A stretch of 64,000 nucleotides of DNA from Lactiplantibacillus plantarum (lineage in GTDB: Bacteria > Bacillota > Bacilli > Lactobacillales > Lactobacillaceae), in contig NZ_CP039121.1 of NCBI RefSeq assembly GCF_014131735.1, positions 2,108,001-2,172,000 on the forward strand, given 5' to 3'. Positions within the stretch are counted from its first letter, which is position 1. Every line of letters begins with the position of its first letter. Below, in pieces: positions 19,095-27,032 of the stretch. The translations under genes were made by a program, and so were the position numbers. The notes under the pieces were generated by a model. That model was not told the origin of the DNA. It saw only the letters and a list, made by a program, of their open reading frames with translations, and searched no databases.

Positions 19095-19197
19095 TGACTT
19101 TTTCTCCACCCTAAGTCTATTTTCAAAATCTTACGGTTAATAGTATATCACAGCAACTAAATTTAGCAGCCCCATGACCATTAAATTTCAGATTTCC

Positions 19198-20499
19198 TTA
19201 ACTCTTTGCTTGTGGTCGAATCTGGTATTCACTGATTGCCTGAGAAGTCAATAATTGTTCAGCAACCGTCTGCAAGTCTGCAAGGGTCAACTGATCAATT
19301 ATACCCGGTTCATCAAAGATTGTCGCCGTCCCGAATAGCCGTTGATCATACCGGTTCGCGATTGCCTCCAAGGAGTTCGCCATGAAGACGACCCGCCCAA
19401 TCATTTCCTTCTTGACTAATGCGAGTGCTGCTTCCTGACCAACTACAGCCGTCCGCCAGTTTTCTAGCACATCAATGATGGCTGCATCAAACTGGGCTGG
19501 ATCATCCGTTTCACCACTAAAAGTGACAAAATTAAATCCAGACTGTAATTCGAAATCATAACCAAACGTATCATCGATGATACCCTGATCATATAATCGC
19601 AAATAATCTGCTGACGTATCGCCAAACAATAATTCTAATAAAACGTTAACCGCTGCACGGTACTTCAAAGCAGCAGCCCCCGCTTCAATCGGCAGCAAGC
19701 CTTTGACACCAACGATTGATTTGGCCCGATTGACTGGCATATCAATCGTCCGATAAGGAATAATGTCATGTCCATCCGTTGCGGTTTCAGGAATCTTACG
19801 TTCAATCGGTTGAAAGGCAGCAAATTTTTTAGTTGCTTGATTAGTCGTAATCCACCCTAACACTTCGTCTGGATCAAAATTACCAACCACAAATAACGTC
19901 ATGTTCTCAGGATGATAGAACGTCCGATAAGCGGCGTACAAGTCATCAGCCGTTATCTTAGCAATCGACTCAGTCGTCCCCACAATATCATATTGTAGTG
20001 GGTGGTTCGGATATAGATTACCAATCATTCCGAAATACAGGCGCCAACTTGGATCATCATCGTACATCTCAATCTCTTGCCCAATAATGCCCTTCTCCTT
20101 GTCAACTGTCGCTGGCGTAAAATACGGATCTTGAACAAAATCTAAGAGGGTCATGAGGTTGTCCTGCAGGTGCCGGGTAGCTGAGAACAAATAGCTCGTC
20201 TTCGTGAAGCTAGTGAAGGCGTTCGCGCTCGCCCCGTACTGACCAAAAATTTGAAACGCATCATGGTCAGCCTTCTCAAACATTTTATGTTCCAGAAAGT
20301 GGGCAATTCCATCTGGGAAGCGTTGCATTTCAGTACTTCCGGCTGGAACAAAGGTATTGTCGATCGAGCCATAGTTCGTTGTAAACGTTGCGTACGTTTT
20401 GTGATAACCGGCCTTAGGTAACAACGTCACCGTCAGCCCATTATCCAACTGAGCTTGATAACAACTTTCATTAAATTGATCATATTTTTTTACTTTCAT
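19198..20499 (-). CDS. M16 family metallopeptidase, YmfH type (active-site motif present)
   Basis: A 433-residue insulinase-family protein related to Bacillus YmfH. The inverted zinc motif HFLEH lies at about residues 67-71 in the context PDGIAHFLEHKMFE, with the distal Glu expected in the EKGIIGQEIEMYDDD segment near 144-154. It overlaps the upstream ymfF-type gene by four bases (ATGA), implying coupled translation and probably a joint complex, as in M16B heterodimers where one partner is catalytic. The substrate is unknown. Confidence 0.93.
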   Translation of the reverse strand: MKVKKYDQFNESCYQAQLDNGLTVTLLPKAGYHKTYATFTTNYGSIDNTFVPAGSTEMQRFPDGIAHFLEHKMFEKADHDAFQIFGQYGASANAFTSFTKTSYLFSATRHLQDNLMTLLDFVQDPYFTPATVDKEKGIIGQEIEMYDDDPSWRLYFGMIGNLYPNHPLQYDIVGTTESIAKITADDLYAAYRTFYHPENMTLFVVGNFDPDEVLGWITTNQATKKFAAFQPIERKIPETATDGHDIIPYRTIDMPVNRAKSIVGVKGLLPIEAGAAALKYRAAVNVLLELLFGDTSADYLRLYDQGIIDDTFGYDFELQSGFNFVTFSGETDDPAQFDAAIIDVLENWRTAVVGQEAALALVKKEMIGRVVFMANSLEAIANRYDQRLFGTATIFDEPGIIDQLTLADLQTVAEQLLTSQAISEYQIRPQAKS

Positions 20500-21761
20500 G
20501 CGGTTACCCCACTCAAGAAGAACCCATTATTAAGGGTCACCATCTTCGCGACTGCAATGATCTGTTCACGCGTCACACTTTGAATCTGCCGTAGCCATTC
20601 AGTATCCGTAACGCGTTGTTGCGTTAAATCATCGATCAAGGCTTGCACAGCGAATGTCCGTTGACTATCCAAACTGGACTCAAAATCGTTGATCAAGCCC
20701 AGCTTCAGCTGTTCAACTAAATCATCCGTAAAATCACCGGCTTGAATCGCCGTTAATTGGGCCGCAATAATTGCTAACACTTGGTCATGATTTTTGCCAT
20801 CAATCCCAGCTTGCACCTTAAGCACCCCACGGAAAGTATCCAATGAGCTGCTGGCATAGTAAGCCAGACTCGCCTTTTCACGTACATTCATAAACAATTT
20901 AGACAGCGGTGACCCACCAAATAGTTCGTTGAAAACCAAGGCCGCGTAATAATGATTGCCACGATAAAAGACTGGCAAATCATAACCTAAATTTAGCTTT
21001 GCTTGGCTGAGTGCCTGTTGTTCACTCACTTCGACGTACTGGTTTGTATTATGATGTTGATAAAATGGCCGTGGGCGCCCCGCCAGTCGATCCTCAAAAC
21101 CAGCTTGTTGCCACTGAGCTAAAACGGCCGCCTCATCAACGTCACCCGTCACGATAATATCGATTTGATCATTTTGGATCATCATTTGATAATAGTCGTA
21201 CAAACCTTCCGCAGTGAGGGCTGCCAAATCACTCGCCGTACCGTAACTTGGCACTTGTTGCGCAGGTTCGTCCGCAAACAACGCCGTATTTAACTGCTGT
21301 GCAGCATAATATTGCTTATCATCAGCGACCGACATAATCGCCGCTTCCAAATTCTTTTTTTGGCGGTCAAACGTCGCTTGATCAAACTGACCGTCCGCCA
21401 CTAGCGGCTGTAAAACGACTTGTTGTAAAAACTGGATGGCCTGATTTGTCAGTGGCTGATCCGTTGCCAAATACCGTTCATTCGCAACGGTGATGGCTAA
21501 TTGCAAGTTATGCGTTGGTCCCTTACGACTAACACCCGCACCAAACGCAGCACCATACATGGCAGCCAATGCGTTGGCTAACGCTCGCTGATCTGGATAA
21601 TCACGAGAACTTGTTTCTAATAAATTCGATAGTAGCGACCGCTGAGTAATTGTTTCACGTGCAAGCGGTGCCCGAAAATTGATAATAATCTGGTTGGTTT
21701 TAAATTGATGACTCTGAACCGTCGTCAATTGGACCCCTTTTGCTAACTGAGTTTGCAACAT
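20496..21761 (-). CDS. M16 family protein, YmfF type (catalytic motif absent)
   Basis: A 421-residue relative of the neighbouring peptidase. The start is the ATG of MLQTQLAKGV (21759-21761) after AAGGAGG. The expected HxxEH region is replaced (LSNLLETSSRDYPDQRAL near residues 43-60), so it should not hydrolyse peptides. The rest of the two-lobed M16 fold is kept, including the Phe/Tyr-rich central strand and the REKASLAYYASSSLDTFRG segment near 294-312. An inactive subunit next to an active one is typical of M16B pairs. The four-base overlap supports joint production. Confidence 0.92.
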   Translation of the reverse strand: MLQTQLAKGVQLTTVQSHQFKTNQIIINFRAPLARETITQRSLLSNLLETSSRDYPDQRALANALAAMYGAAFGAGVSRKGPTHNLQLAITVANERYLATDQPLTNQAIQFLQQVVLQPLVADGQFDQATFDRQKKNLEAAIMSVADDKQYYAAQQLNTALFADEPAQQVPSYGTASDLAALTAEGLYDYYQMMIQNDQIDIIVTGDVDEAAVLAQWQQAGFEDRLAGRPRPFYQHHNTNQYVEVSEQQALSQAKLNLGYDLPVFYRGNHYYAALVFNELFGGSPLSKLFMNVREKASLAYYASSSLDTFRGVLKVQAGIDGKNHDQVLAIIAAQLTAIQAGDFTDDLVEQLKLGLINDFESSLDSQRTFAVQALIDDLTQQRVTDTEWLRQIQSVTREQIIAVAKMVTLNNGFFLSGVTA

Positions 21762-21908
21762 GTTTCCTCCTTGCATATGTAATAAATAATAAGCGAAAGG
21801 CCGGATTGACGCAACTTTCCGTCCTATTGTTTTTTTTATTTTCAGATTATGGTCGCCAAAATGATTATTTTCACGATTAAATTAAATTCTCGTGAGTGGC
21901 AATTAACA

Positions 21909-21937
21909 TTGCCAAGTCGCGATTTGTCTGCTATTCT
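21909..21937 (+). promoter_or_regulatory. Sigma-A-type promoter of the aspartokinase gene
   Basis: TTGCCA and TATTCT are separated by 17 bases, about 30 bases before the GTG start. No lysine riboswitch or T-box is visible in the 190-base divergent spacer. Confidence 0.6.
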
Positions 21938-21970
21938 TTTCATTATTGATAAAATTAAGGAGCGGTTAAT

Positions 21971-23323
21971 GTGAAAGTAATTAAATTTGGTGGCAGTTCC
22001 CTTGCTAGTAGTCAGCAACTGCAAAAAGTCCTCGCGATCGTTGAGGCTGATCAAAAACGTAAATATGTGATTGTATCGGCACCTGGTAAACGGTTCGATG
22101 GCGACACCAAAGTCACTGATTTACTTATTCAATATGCCCGTCAAACGATCCATCATCAAGATACGCAAGCCGTTACCGCAGCTATCATTGACCGTTATGC
22201 AGAAATCGGTCACGGGTTTAACGTTCCCGAAGCACAATTGACTCCGATTTTTGAAACGATTCGCAACTTACCAAAACAATCATACGCCGACAACACCTAC
22301 TTGATGGCAGCTTTCAAAGCGCACGGCGAACGTCTCAATGCGCAACTGGTCGCCGCTGTTTTTCAACAAAGCGGCCTCAACGCTCGCTACCTTGACCCTA
22401 AAGATGCGGGAATGGTCGTTACGGACGTTCCTGATGACGCTCAGATTATCAAGAGTAGTTATGACCAGCTCGCTAAGTGGGCCAACAGCGAACAAATCCT
22501 AGTTATCCCCGGATTTTTCGCCTACAATCGTAACGGCCAAATTTGTACCTTTTCACGCGGTGGCTCCGACATTACTGGCGCGATCATCGCTCGGGGTGTC
22601 CATGCTGAACGTTATGAAAACTTTACCGATGTCGATGCAATTTACGCGGTCAATCCTAGTTTGGTCGCAAAACCAGCGGCCATTAGTGAAATGACGTTTA
22701 CTGAGATGCGCGAACTTTCTTACGCTGGCTTTTCTGTCTTTCACGACGAAGCGTTGATTCCAGCAATCGAAGGCAACATTACCGTCAACGTCAAGAATAC
22801 GAACCATCCCGAGGCTCCGGGAACTTTGATTCAGTCAACTCGCGAACCCAATCCCCACTACCCGGTGACTGGGATTGCCAGTTCTTCTAGTTTTTGTTCA
22901 CTATACTTACGTAAGTATCTGCTCAACAAAGAAGTTGGGCTGGGCCGTAAAATTCTAACGATTTTAGAAAATCATCATATTAGTTATGAACACATGCCAT
23001 CTGGGATCGATGATTTGACCATCATCTTTGATGAACATCAGTTGACGCCCGAATTAGAGAAAACGTTAGTTGCAGAAATCTCAACGGCCATCAATCCCGA
23101 TGAAATTTACTTTACGCACGACTACTCAATCTTAATGCTCGTTGGCGAAAACATGCGCAACCGCGTCGGCATCATGTCACGTGCCGCCACCGCATTAGCC
23201 AACGACAATATTAAATTAATCATGGTCAATCAAGGCGCATCCGAAATTTCTATTATGTTCGGTGTACACGACAATGATGCCGATCAAGCCGTTATTGCGT
23301 TATATAAAGAATTTTTCGATTAA
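21971..23323 (+). CDS. Aspartate kinase (YclM/LysC class)
   Basis: Aspartokinase phosphorylates aspartate, the first step toward lysine/diaminopimelate, threonine and methionine. The 450 residues start at GTG after AAGGAG. VIKFGGSSLASSQQL at residues 3-17 is the kinase N-terminal signature, followed by SAPGKRF near 37, FSRGGSDITGA near 196 and two ACT regulatory domains over about 300-450 (LGRKILTILENHHISYEHMPSGID and GIMSRAATALANDNIKLIMVNQG). It is monofunctional and of the length of Bacillus YclM. It stands alone, with its own promoter and terminator. Confidence 0.95.
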   Translation: MKVIKFGGSSLASSQQLQKVLAIVEADQKRKYVIVSAPGKRFDGDTKVTDLLIQYARQTIHHQDTQAVTAAIIDRYAEIGHGFNVPEAQLTPIFETIRNLPKQSYADNTYLMAAFKAHGERLNAQLVAAVFQQSGLNARYLDPKDAGMVVTDVPDDAQIIKSSYDQLAKWANSEQILVIPGFFAYNRNGQICTFSRGGSDITGAIIARGVHAERYENFTDVDAIYAVNPSLVAKPAAISEMTFTEMRELSYAGFSVFHDEALIPAIEGNITVNVKNTNHPEAPGTLIQSTREPNPHYPVTGIASSSSFCSLYLRKYLLNKEVGLGRKILTILENHHISYEHMPSGIDDLTIIFDEHQLTPELEKTLVAEISTAINPDEIYFTHDYSILMLVGENMRNRVGIMSRAATALANDNIKLIMVNQGASEISIMFGVHDNDADQAVIALYKEFFD

Positions 23324-23330
23324 CCCATAC

Positions 23331-23362
23331 GTCCGACTAGTCAACTAGTCGGGCATTTTTTA
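23331..23362 (+). terminator. Intrinsic terminator after aspartokinase
   Basis: GTCCGACTAG and CTAGTCGGGC pair around TCAA and are followed by ATTTTTTAT. Repeat element B begins about 20 bases later. Confidence 0.9.
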
Positions 23363-23446
23363 TGGCCGTGTTTTTCATCAATTGTTGTTGAAAGGTGCCG
23401 GCAATTGACCCCGGATACTCGTTCGTCAGCATGTACGTGTCCTATT

Positions 23447-23613
23447 CCGACCTCCGGGGCTGGGTGACAATTGCTGGAACGCGGCCGACGTCGATTTGAG
23501 CTAATGCCCAACCCTCATCATCTCAAATACGAGTCTTATTCTAAGCCGAAAGCAACCCACTTTCAGCTAAGAATAATTTGGCTACTGAGCATTGTCACCC
23601 AACCCCTCCAGTC
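23447..23613 (+). ncRNA. Cloverleaf-like structured module B-Y (candidate)
   Basis: Outer arms CCGACCTCCGGGGCTGGGTG and CACCCAACCCCTCCAGTC enclose hairpin ATTTGAG/CTCAAAT and a second hairpin with TTATTCTAAGC and GCTAAGAATAA. It is the reverse-oriented relative of A-Y. The right outer arm has drifted (AACCC for AGCCC), in line with decay of the frame behind it. Confidence 0.45.
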
Positions 23614-23747
23614 TAAAGTGTGCGAGGGATCACGGGTTGAATTTAAGCATTGCCTAGTCAACGGATTAATGCGGTTTGGGCATCAGTCCGTTGGCGTAGC
23701 AAGCACAGGATTCAGCGTCACCGCGCGCGTTTCGTTAAGCCGCTCGA

Positions 23748-23840
23748 ATGGCTGATTAACGGCCACTTAACTTGGTGTAATTGGTCTTTTAATACCGGAG
23801 CTTCAAATAAAGCGTCAGGTGTAAATCTCTATGTTTATCG
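23748..23840 (+). pseudogene. Broken copy of the 35-codon frame of element A
   Basis: The frame opens ATG GCT GAT like that of element A but has TAA in place of GAA at codon 4 and TAA in place of CAA at codon 11. The codons between still read R-P-L-N-L-V. Further stops follow. The end given is approximate. Confidence 0.4.
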
Positions 23841-23953
23841 AGAAGTTCAATTATTGCTACATTGGTTCAGAAATAGTGAACCATAACAATATCATTTTCT
23901 GTCTGACCGTTGCTTGACAAAGTTATCGTTTATAAAAAGTAATGACAAGTCCA

Positions 23954-23983
23954 TCACAAGTTAGGTACATCTTCGTCCGCCAT
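23954..23983 (-). pseudogene. Short frame MADEDVPNL after module B-X
   Basis: An ATG at 23981-23983 opens MADEDVPNL and then TGA. It has the same length and position as MADGEVPNF in element A. Nine-codon length in both copies suggests either one ancestral stop or a real leader peptide. Confidence 0.35.
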
Positions 23984-23995
23984 TCGAATACTGTC

Positions 23996-24152
23996 CCGAC
24001 TGGAAGGCATTTCGGCCAATGCTCAGCGGTGAAATTCCACTTAGCAAGCGTTCTTTGCTTGGTTAGTGGAAGACCAGTATTTAAGACGTGGTCTTCGGCT
24101 TAAATCTGTGTCCACCGCGTTCCAGCAATTGGCAGAAATGCCTGGAAGTCGG
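23996..24152 (-). ncRNA. Cloverleaf-like structured module B-X (candidate)
   Basis: It has the same helices as A-X but with paired changes: GCGGTG/CACCGC (24026-24031 with 24113-24118) for GTGGTG/CACCAC, ATTTAAG/CTTAAAT (24079-24085 with 24099-24105) for ATTTGAG/CTCAAAT, and TTCCAC/GTGGAA (24035-24040 with 24066-24071) for TTTCAC/GTGAAA. The outer stem CCGACTGGAAGGCATTTC pairs with GAAATGCCTGGAAGTCGG. Confidence 0.5.
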
Positions 24153-24305
24153 CTTAGGACGACGCTAGCCAAGCAAGTTTATGCAAAACTCGAACTTTTT
24201 CCAGCGGGCCTTAGCTGGTTGTTTTTGGCCTTATAGCGGCACCTTTCAACAATTTTTCGTGTATAAGTTTAAGCCTTCAATCCCAGTTTGTCTGCGTGCC
24301 AATAT

Positions 24306-24348
24306 AAATAGGCTTTCCAAGACATCGTCCGTCTTGGAAAGCCTATTT
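24306..24348. terminator. Strong bidirectional terminator hairpin
   Basis: An 18-base perfect stem (AAATAGGCTTTCCAAGAC) with a seven-base loop lies about 60 bases after the ABC transporter operon end. Confidence 0.85.
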
Positions 24349-24406
24349 ATGATTAGTTGCTCACCGATAACTGGGGTCACTGAATGACAAGTCCTGCCAC
24401 GTCACG

Positions 24407-25246
24407 TTAGTTTTCAACTTTTTGATTACCAAACCATTTCTTGTTGATCTTATCTAACGTTCCGTTAGCCTTCAACGTCTTTAGGCCGGCATTAATTTTG
24501 CGTTTCATCGTTTTGTCACCCTTACGCATCCCAACTGCGAAGTCTTCCGACTTAAAGGTGCCTTGCGTTTCTTGGTAATCCGCAGAGTTCGCTTCGTGCT
24601 TAATATAATAGCTCGCGTAGACGCTATCAATCAAGAGCCCTTTAATTCGTCCAGCATTCAAGTCGAGGAAGGCATTCGTGAAGGTATCGTATTGAACTGG
24701 CGTTTTCTTAGCAATCTTATCCTTCAGCAGTTTCGGATTGTTTTCCAATGACTCATAGCCCGAAGAACCTGACTGAACACCCAACGTCTTACCAGTCATA
24801 TCGTCAAATGAGTTAATATGATTTTTCTTTAAAGAAACGAGGACTTGCTTGTTCTTCAAATAAGTATTACTGAAAGCCACCACTTTTTCACGTTGGGGAT
24901 TTTTCGTGTAGCCGTTCCAAATCAAATCAATTGTGCCATTGCGCAATTCGGTCGCATTCATGGACCAGTCAATCGTTTGAAAGCTGATCTTAATACCGTA
25001 CAACTTAAAGACGGCCCGGGCGAGGTCGATATCATAACCAACTAGTTTCCCAGACTTTTCGCGAAAGCCCATCGGGACAAAACTGTCGTCCAAACCAACG
25101 ACAACGTAACCGCGTTTCTTGATTTTAGACCAAGTATCTTGGGTGTCAGCGCGTTTAGTCACATTTTGACCACAGCCACTTAACGTCGTTGCCATACCCA
25201 GGAGCATCACAACGATCAAACTGAGTGCAAATAATCTTTTCTTCAT
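24407..25246 (-). CDS. Amino-acid ABC transporter substrate-binding lipoprotein
   Basis: A 279-residue family-3 solute-binding protein. A lipoprotein signal peptide (MKKRLFALSLIVVMLLGM) ends at the lipobox LSGC at about residues 22-25, so the mature protein is anchored to the outer face of the membrane. The binding-protein fold shows GYVVVGLDDSFVPMGF near 46-61 and GYDIDLARAVFKLYG near 70-84. It is the last gene of a permease-ATPase-binding-protein operon. The T-box specifier upstream suggests histidine, but the ligand cannot be read from the protein alone; cystine or glutamine are alternatives. Confidence 0.92.
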   Translation of the reverse strand: MKKRLFALSLIVVMLLGMATTLSGCGQNVTKRADTQDTWSKIKKRGYVVVGLDDSFVPMGFREKSGKLVGYDIDLARAVFKLYGIKISFQTIDWSMNATELRNGTIDLIWNGYTKNPQREKVVAFSNTYLKNKQVLVSLKKNHINSFDDMTGKTLGVQSGSSGYESLENNPKLLKDKIAKKTPVQYDTFTNAFLDLNAGRIKGLLIDSVYASYYIKHEANSADYQETQGTFKSEDFAVGMRKGDKTMKRKINAGLKTLKANGTLDKINKKWFGNQKVEN

Positions 25247-25257
25247 TCTGACGCCCC

Positions 25258-25899
25258 CTATTGCTTCTTGGTTGGTTCAACGTGGAACATTTCATCCGCG
25301 ATATTTTCAGCAAAGGTTAAATCATGGGTCACCACAATTTGAGTCATGCCATCAGCCTTTAAGCCTAAAATCAACTTTTCAACTTCCTGTCGTAAGTTCG
25401 GGTCAAGTGCTGAAGTTGGTTCATCATAGCATAAGACATTCGGTTTCATGGCTAATGCCCGGGCAATCGCCACTCGTTGCTTTTGACCACCTGATAATTC
25501 GAAAGGATACTGGTCAGCGTGATCACCGAGATTCAAACGATCTAATAAAGTCTGCGCCTGCTGTTCTGCTTCTGCGCTAGACTGCTTTAAGACCGTGGTC
25601 GGTGCTAAAGTAATATTCTGCATGACTGTTAAATTGGGAAACAATTCAAAATTTTGGAATACAACACCAATCACACTATCGTTACTCCGATTAGTATAGG
25701 GGTCAAATGGTTGGCCGTCGACTAAGAACTCACCGGCATTCACCTTTTCAAGCCCCGTAATACAGCGTAATAACGTTGTCTTACCAGCACCTGAAGGGCC
25801 CACAATACTTAGAATCTCGCCATCCTTAACGGTTAAATTCAAATTCTTAATAATTGTCCGTGAACCAAAGCTTTTTGTAATATTTTTTAGTTCTAACAT
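25258..25899 (-). CDS. Amino-acid ABC transporter ATPase (GlnQ type)
   Basis: A 213-residue ABC ATPase of the polar amino-acid uptake class, somewhat shorter at the C-terminus than the common 240. Walker A GPSGAGKTT is at about residues 34-42, the Q-loop at VVFQNFELFP near 77, the signature LSGGQKQRVAIARAL near 131-145, Walker B VLCYDEPTSALDP near 151 and the switch His in VVTHDLTFA near 187. Gaps of about 12 bases to both neighbours indicate one transcript with the permease and binding protein. Confidence 0.95.
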   Translation of the reverse strand: MLELKNITKSFGSRTIIKNLNLTVKDGEILSIVGPSGAGKTTLLRCITGLEKVNAGEFLVDGQPFDPYTNRSNDSVIGVVFQNFELFPNLTVMQNITLAPTTVLKQSSAEAEQQAQTLLDRLNLGDHADQYPFELSGGQKQRVAIARALAMKPNVLCYDEPTSALDPNLRQEVEKLILGLKADGMTQIVVTHDLTFAENIADEMFHVEPTKKQ

Positions 25900-25911
25900 A
25901 TGATGGCCTCC

Positions 25912-26553
25912 CTATTTCCAGTAACTGTAGTGTTTTTCGATTCGTCCAAGCACAAAAGTCGTTACGGCTGTCAGTGCTAAGTAAATGATTCCGACTAATA
26001 CTAAGGGTACCAAAGTAACATCGCGCGCTGTCGCAACGTTACCGGCACGTAACAAGTCGCCGAGACCAATGACATAAACTAACGATGAATCCTTGACCAA
26101 GTTGATGACTTCATTGCCAACTGACGGTAAAACAATTTTGATCACTTGGGGAATAACGATTTTACGAATCGTCTGCCAGTAGCTCAGCCGCAAGACCCGT
26201 GCACTTTCATATTGACCATTGTCAATCGACTGTAACCCACCACGGAAGATTTCCGCGAAGTAGGCCGCGTAGTTCAGAATAAATGCGAATAACGCGGCGT
26301 AGTACCGTGGAAAAACAATCCCAATCAACGGTAAGCCGTAAAAGACAAAGATTAATTGCAGTAACAACGGGGTACCACGCATTAACCAAACGTAGAAATG
26401 CAATAACCATTGCAGCGGCTTGAAGTTAGACATTAATCCCAGACCAACAACTAACCCCAATGGTAGCGACCCAATCAGGGTCCAAATGAAAATTTTCAGT
26501 GTCATAACGGCACCGGATAATAATGATGGCAAAATTTCTAAAATATACTGCAT
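25912..26553 (-). CDS. Amino-acid ABC transporter permease
   Basis: A 213-residue inner-membrane permease of the HisM/GlnP family. About five hydrophobic helices are visible. The EAA loop, which contacts the ATPase, is in SARVLRLSYWQTIRKIVIPQVIKIVLPSVGNE near residues 137-168. The N-terminal part has the LLRGTPLLLQ-type motif (WLMRGTPLLLQLIFVFYGLPL) near 56-76. It is first in the operon and follows the T-box leader directly, so amino-acid starvation should raise expression of all three genes. Confidence 0.94.
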   Translation of the reverse strand: MQYILEILPSLLSGAVMTLKIFIWTLIGSLPLGLVVGLGLMSNFKPLQWLLHFYVWLMRGTPLLLQLIFVFYGLPLIGIVFPRYYAALFAFILNYAAYFAEIFRGGLQSIDNGQYESARVLRLSYWQTIRKIVIPQVIKIVLPSVGNEVINLVKDSSLVYVIGLGDLLRAGNVATARDVTLVPLVLVGIIYLALTAVTTFVLGRIEKHYSYWK

Positions 26554-26622
26554 GTACTTTCCCTCCCAAATTTACAGGTCACATTGTCCTGCGTCCACTA
26601 ATCGGTCACGACTCAAGTACAC

Positions 26623-26658
26623 AAAAAAGTCCCCTTGAGTCGAATACTCAAGAGGACG
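26623..26658 (-). terminator. Second T-box-controlled terminator
   Basis: On the minus strand GTCCTCTTGAGT pairs with ACTCAAGGGGAC, followed by TTTTTT. It is the last hairpin before the permease gene and competes with the second antiterminator. Confidence 0.85.
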
Positions 26659-26662
26659 GTTA

Positions 26663-26990
26663 TCCGTGGTGCCACCTCACTTCGTAATAACTTCACAGTT
26701 ATTACCTCAGGGAGTTTTGTGATAATAAAAAAATCGTCCTTAGGCCAGCATGCCTAAGAGGACGATTTAATCGCGGTTCCACCTCATATTCACTAGTTGC
26801 TCACACAACTAATCTCAACGAGTTTATCACTAAACTCCGCCGCTAACGAGGCCAACCGAAACAGCTTACTAACTTCAGCTGTCCAACTCACAGATGTGGT
26901 TCGTTGTAATCCTTGGTCATCTTCCCATCATCGATAACTCGCTCGGCAAGGTCCTTACAACTACTCTTCTGTTCCCTGTTTTTTAATGTT
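26663..26990 (-). promoter_or_regulatory. T-box leader with one specifier stem and two antiterminator platforms
   Basis: A tRNA-sensing leader of the ABC transporter operon. Stem I begins with helix ACAGA/TCTGT and the AGAGTA loop strand. The opposite strand reads GAAC-CAC-A, so the specifier is CAC (His) at 26896-26898; the aligned valS leader reads GAAG-GTA-G (Val). The first T-box sequence AGGTGGAACCGCG is at 26772-26784 with a terminator at 26732-26768. A hairpin GTAATAACT/AGTTATTAC follows, then a second T-box sequence AGGTGGCACCACGG (26664-26677) and the second terminator. The gap between platforms is far too short for a second stem I. The variable bases (A, then C) do not fit the C73 of usual tRNA-His, so specificity is tentative. 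Confidence 0.85.
26732..26768 (-). terminator. First T-box-controlled terminator
   Basis: On the minus strand AAATCGTCCTCTTAGGCA pairs with TGCCTAAGGACGATTT around a short loop and is followed by a seven-T run. Confidence 0.9.
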
Positions 26991-26996
26991 GAGTTC

Positions 26997-27025
26997 ATAC
27001 TAATCGAAAATTAATCAACCGTCAA
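26997..27025 (-). promoter_or_regulatory. Promoter of the T-box-controlled transporter operon
   Basis: On the minus strand TTGACG (27020-27025) and TAGTAT (26997-27002) are separated by 17 bases. It lies immediately after the minD stop. Confidence 0.8.
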
Positions 27026-27032
27026 GCCTTTT

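Larger units (their letters stand above)
23385..24252. repeat. Repeat element B: inverted relative of element A
   Basis: An 868-base element with 16-base perfect terminal inverted repeats, TTGTTGAAAGGTGCCG at 23385-23400 and its complement at 24237-24252. It matches element A over its whole length when reversed: palindrome B-Y (23447-23613) corresponds to A-Y, palindrome B-X (23996-24152) to A-X, and the central stretch also aligns. Its terminal repeats differ from those of A but still match each other perfectly. Both short frames carry early stops. It fills the gap between an aspartokinase terminator and the terminator of the ABC transporter operon. No protein-coding gene longer than these remnants is supported. 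Confidence 0.85.

Noticed and set aside
21777..21970. Possible lysine riboswitch or T-box before the aspartokinase
   Set aside because: No conserved L-box or T-box sequence and no terminator hairpin in the spacer; only a plain promoter is seen.
23471..23755. A 94-codon frame that shares a stretch with a minus-strand frame at 6849-7043
   Set aside because: The protein similarity only reflects the conserved palindrome DNA; the frame crosses the hairpin arms and lacks a ribosome binding site.
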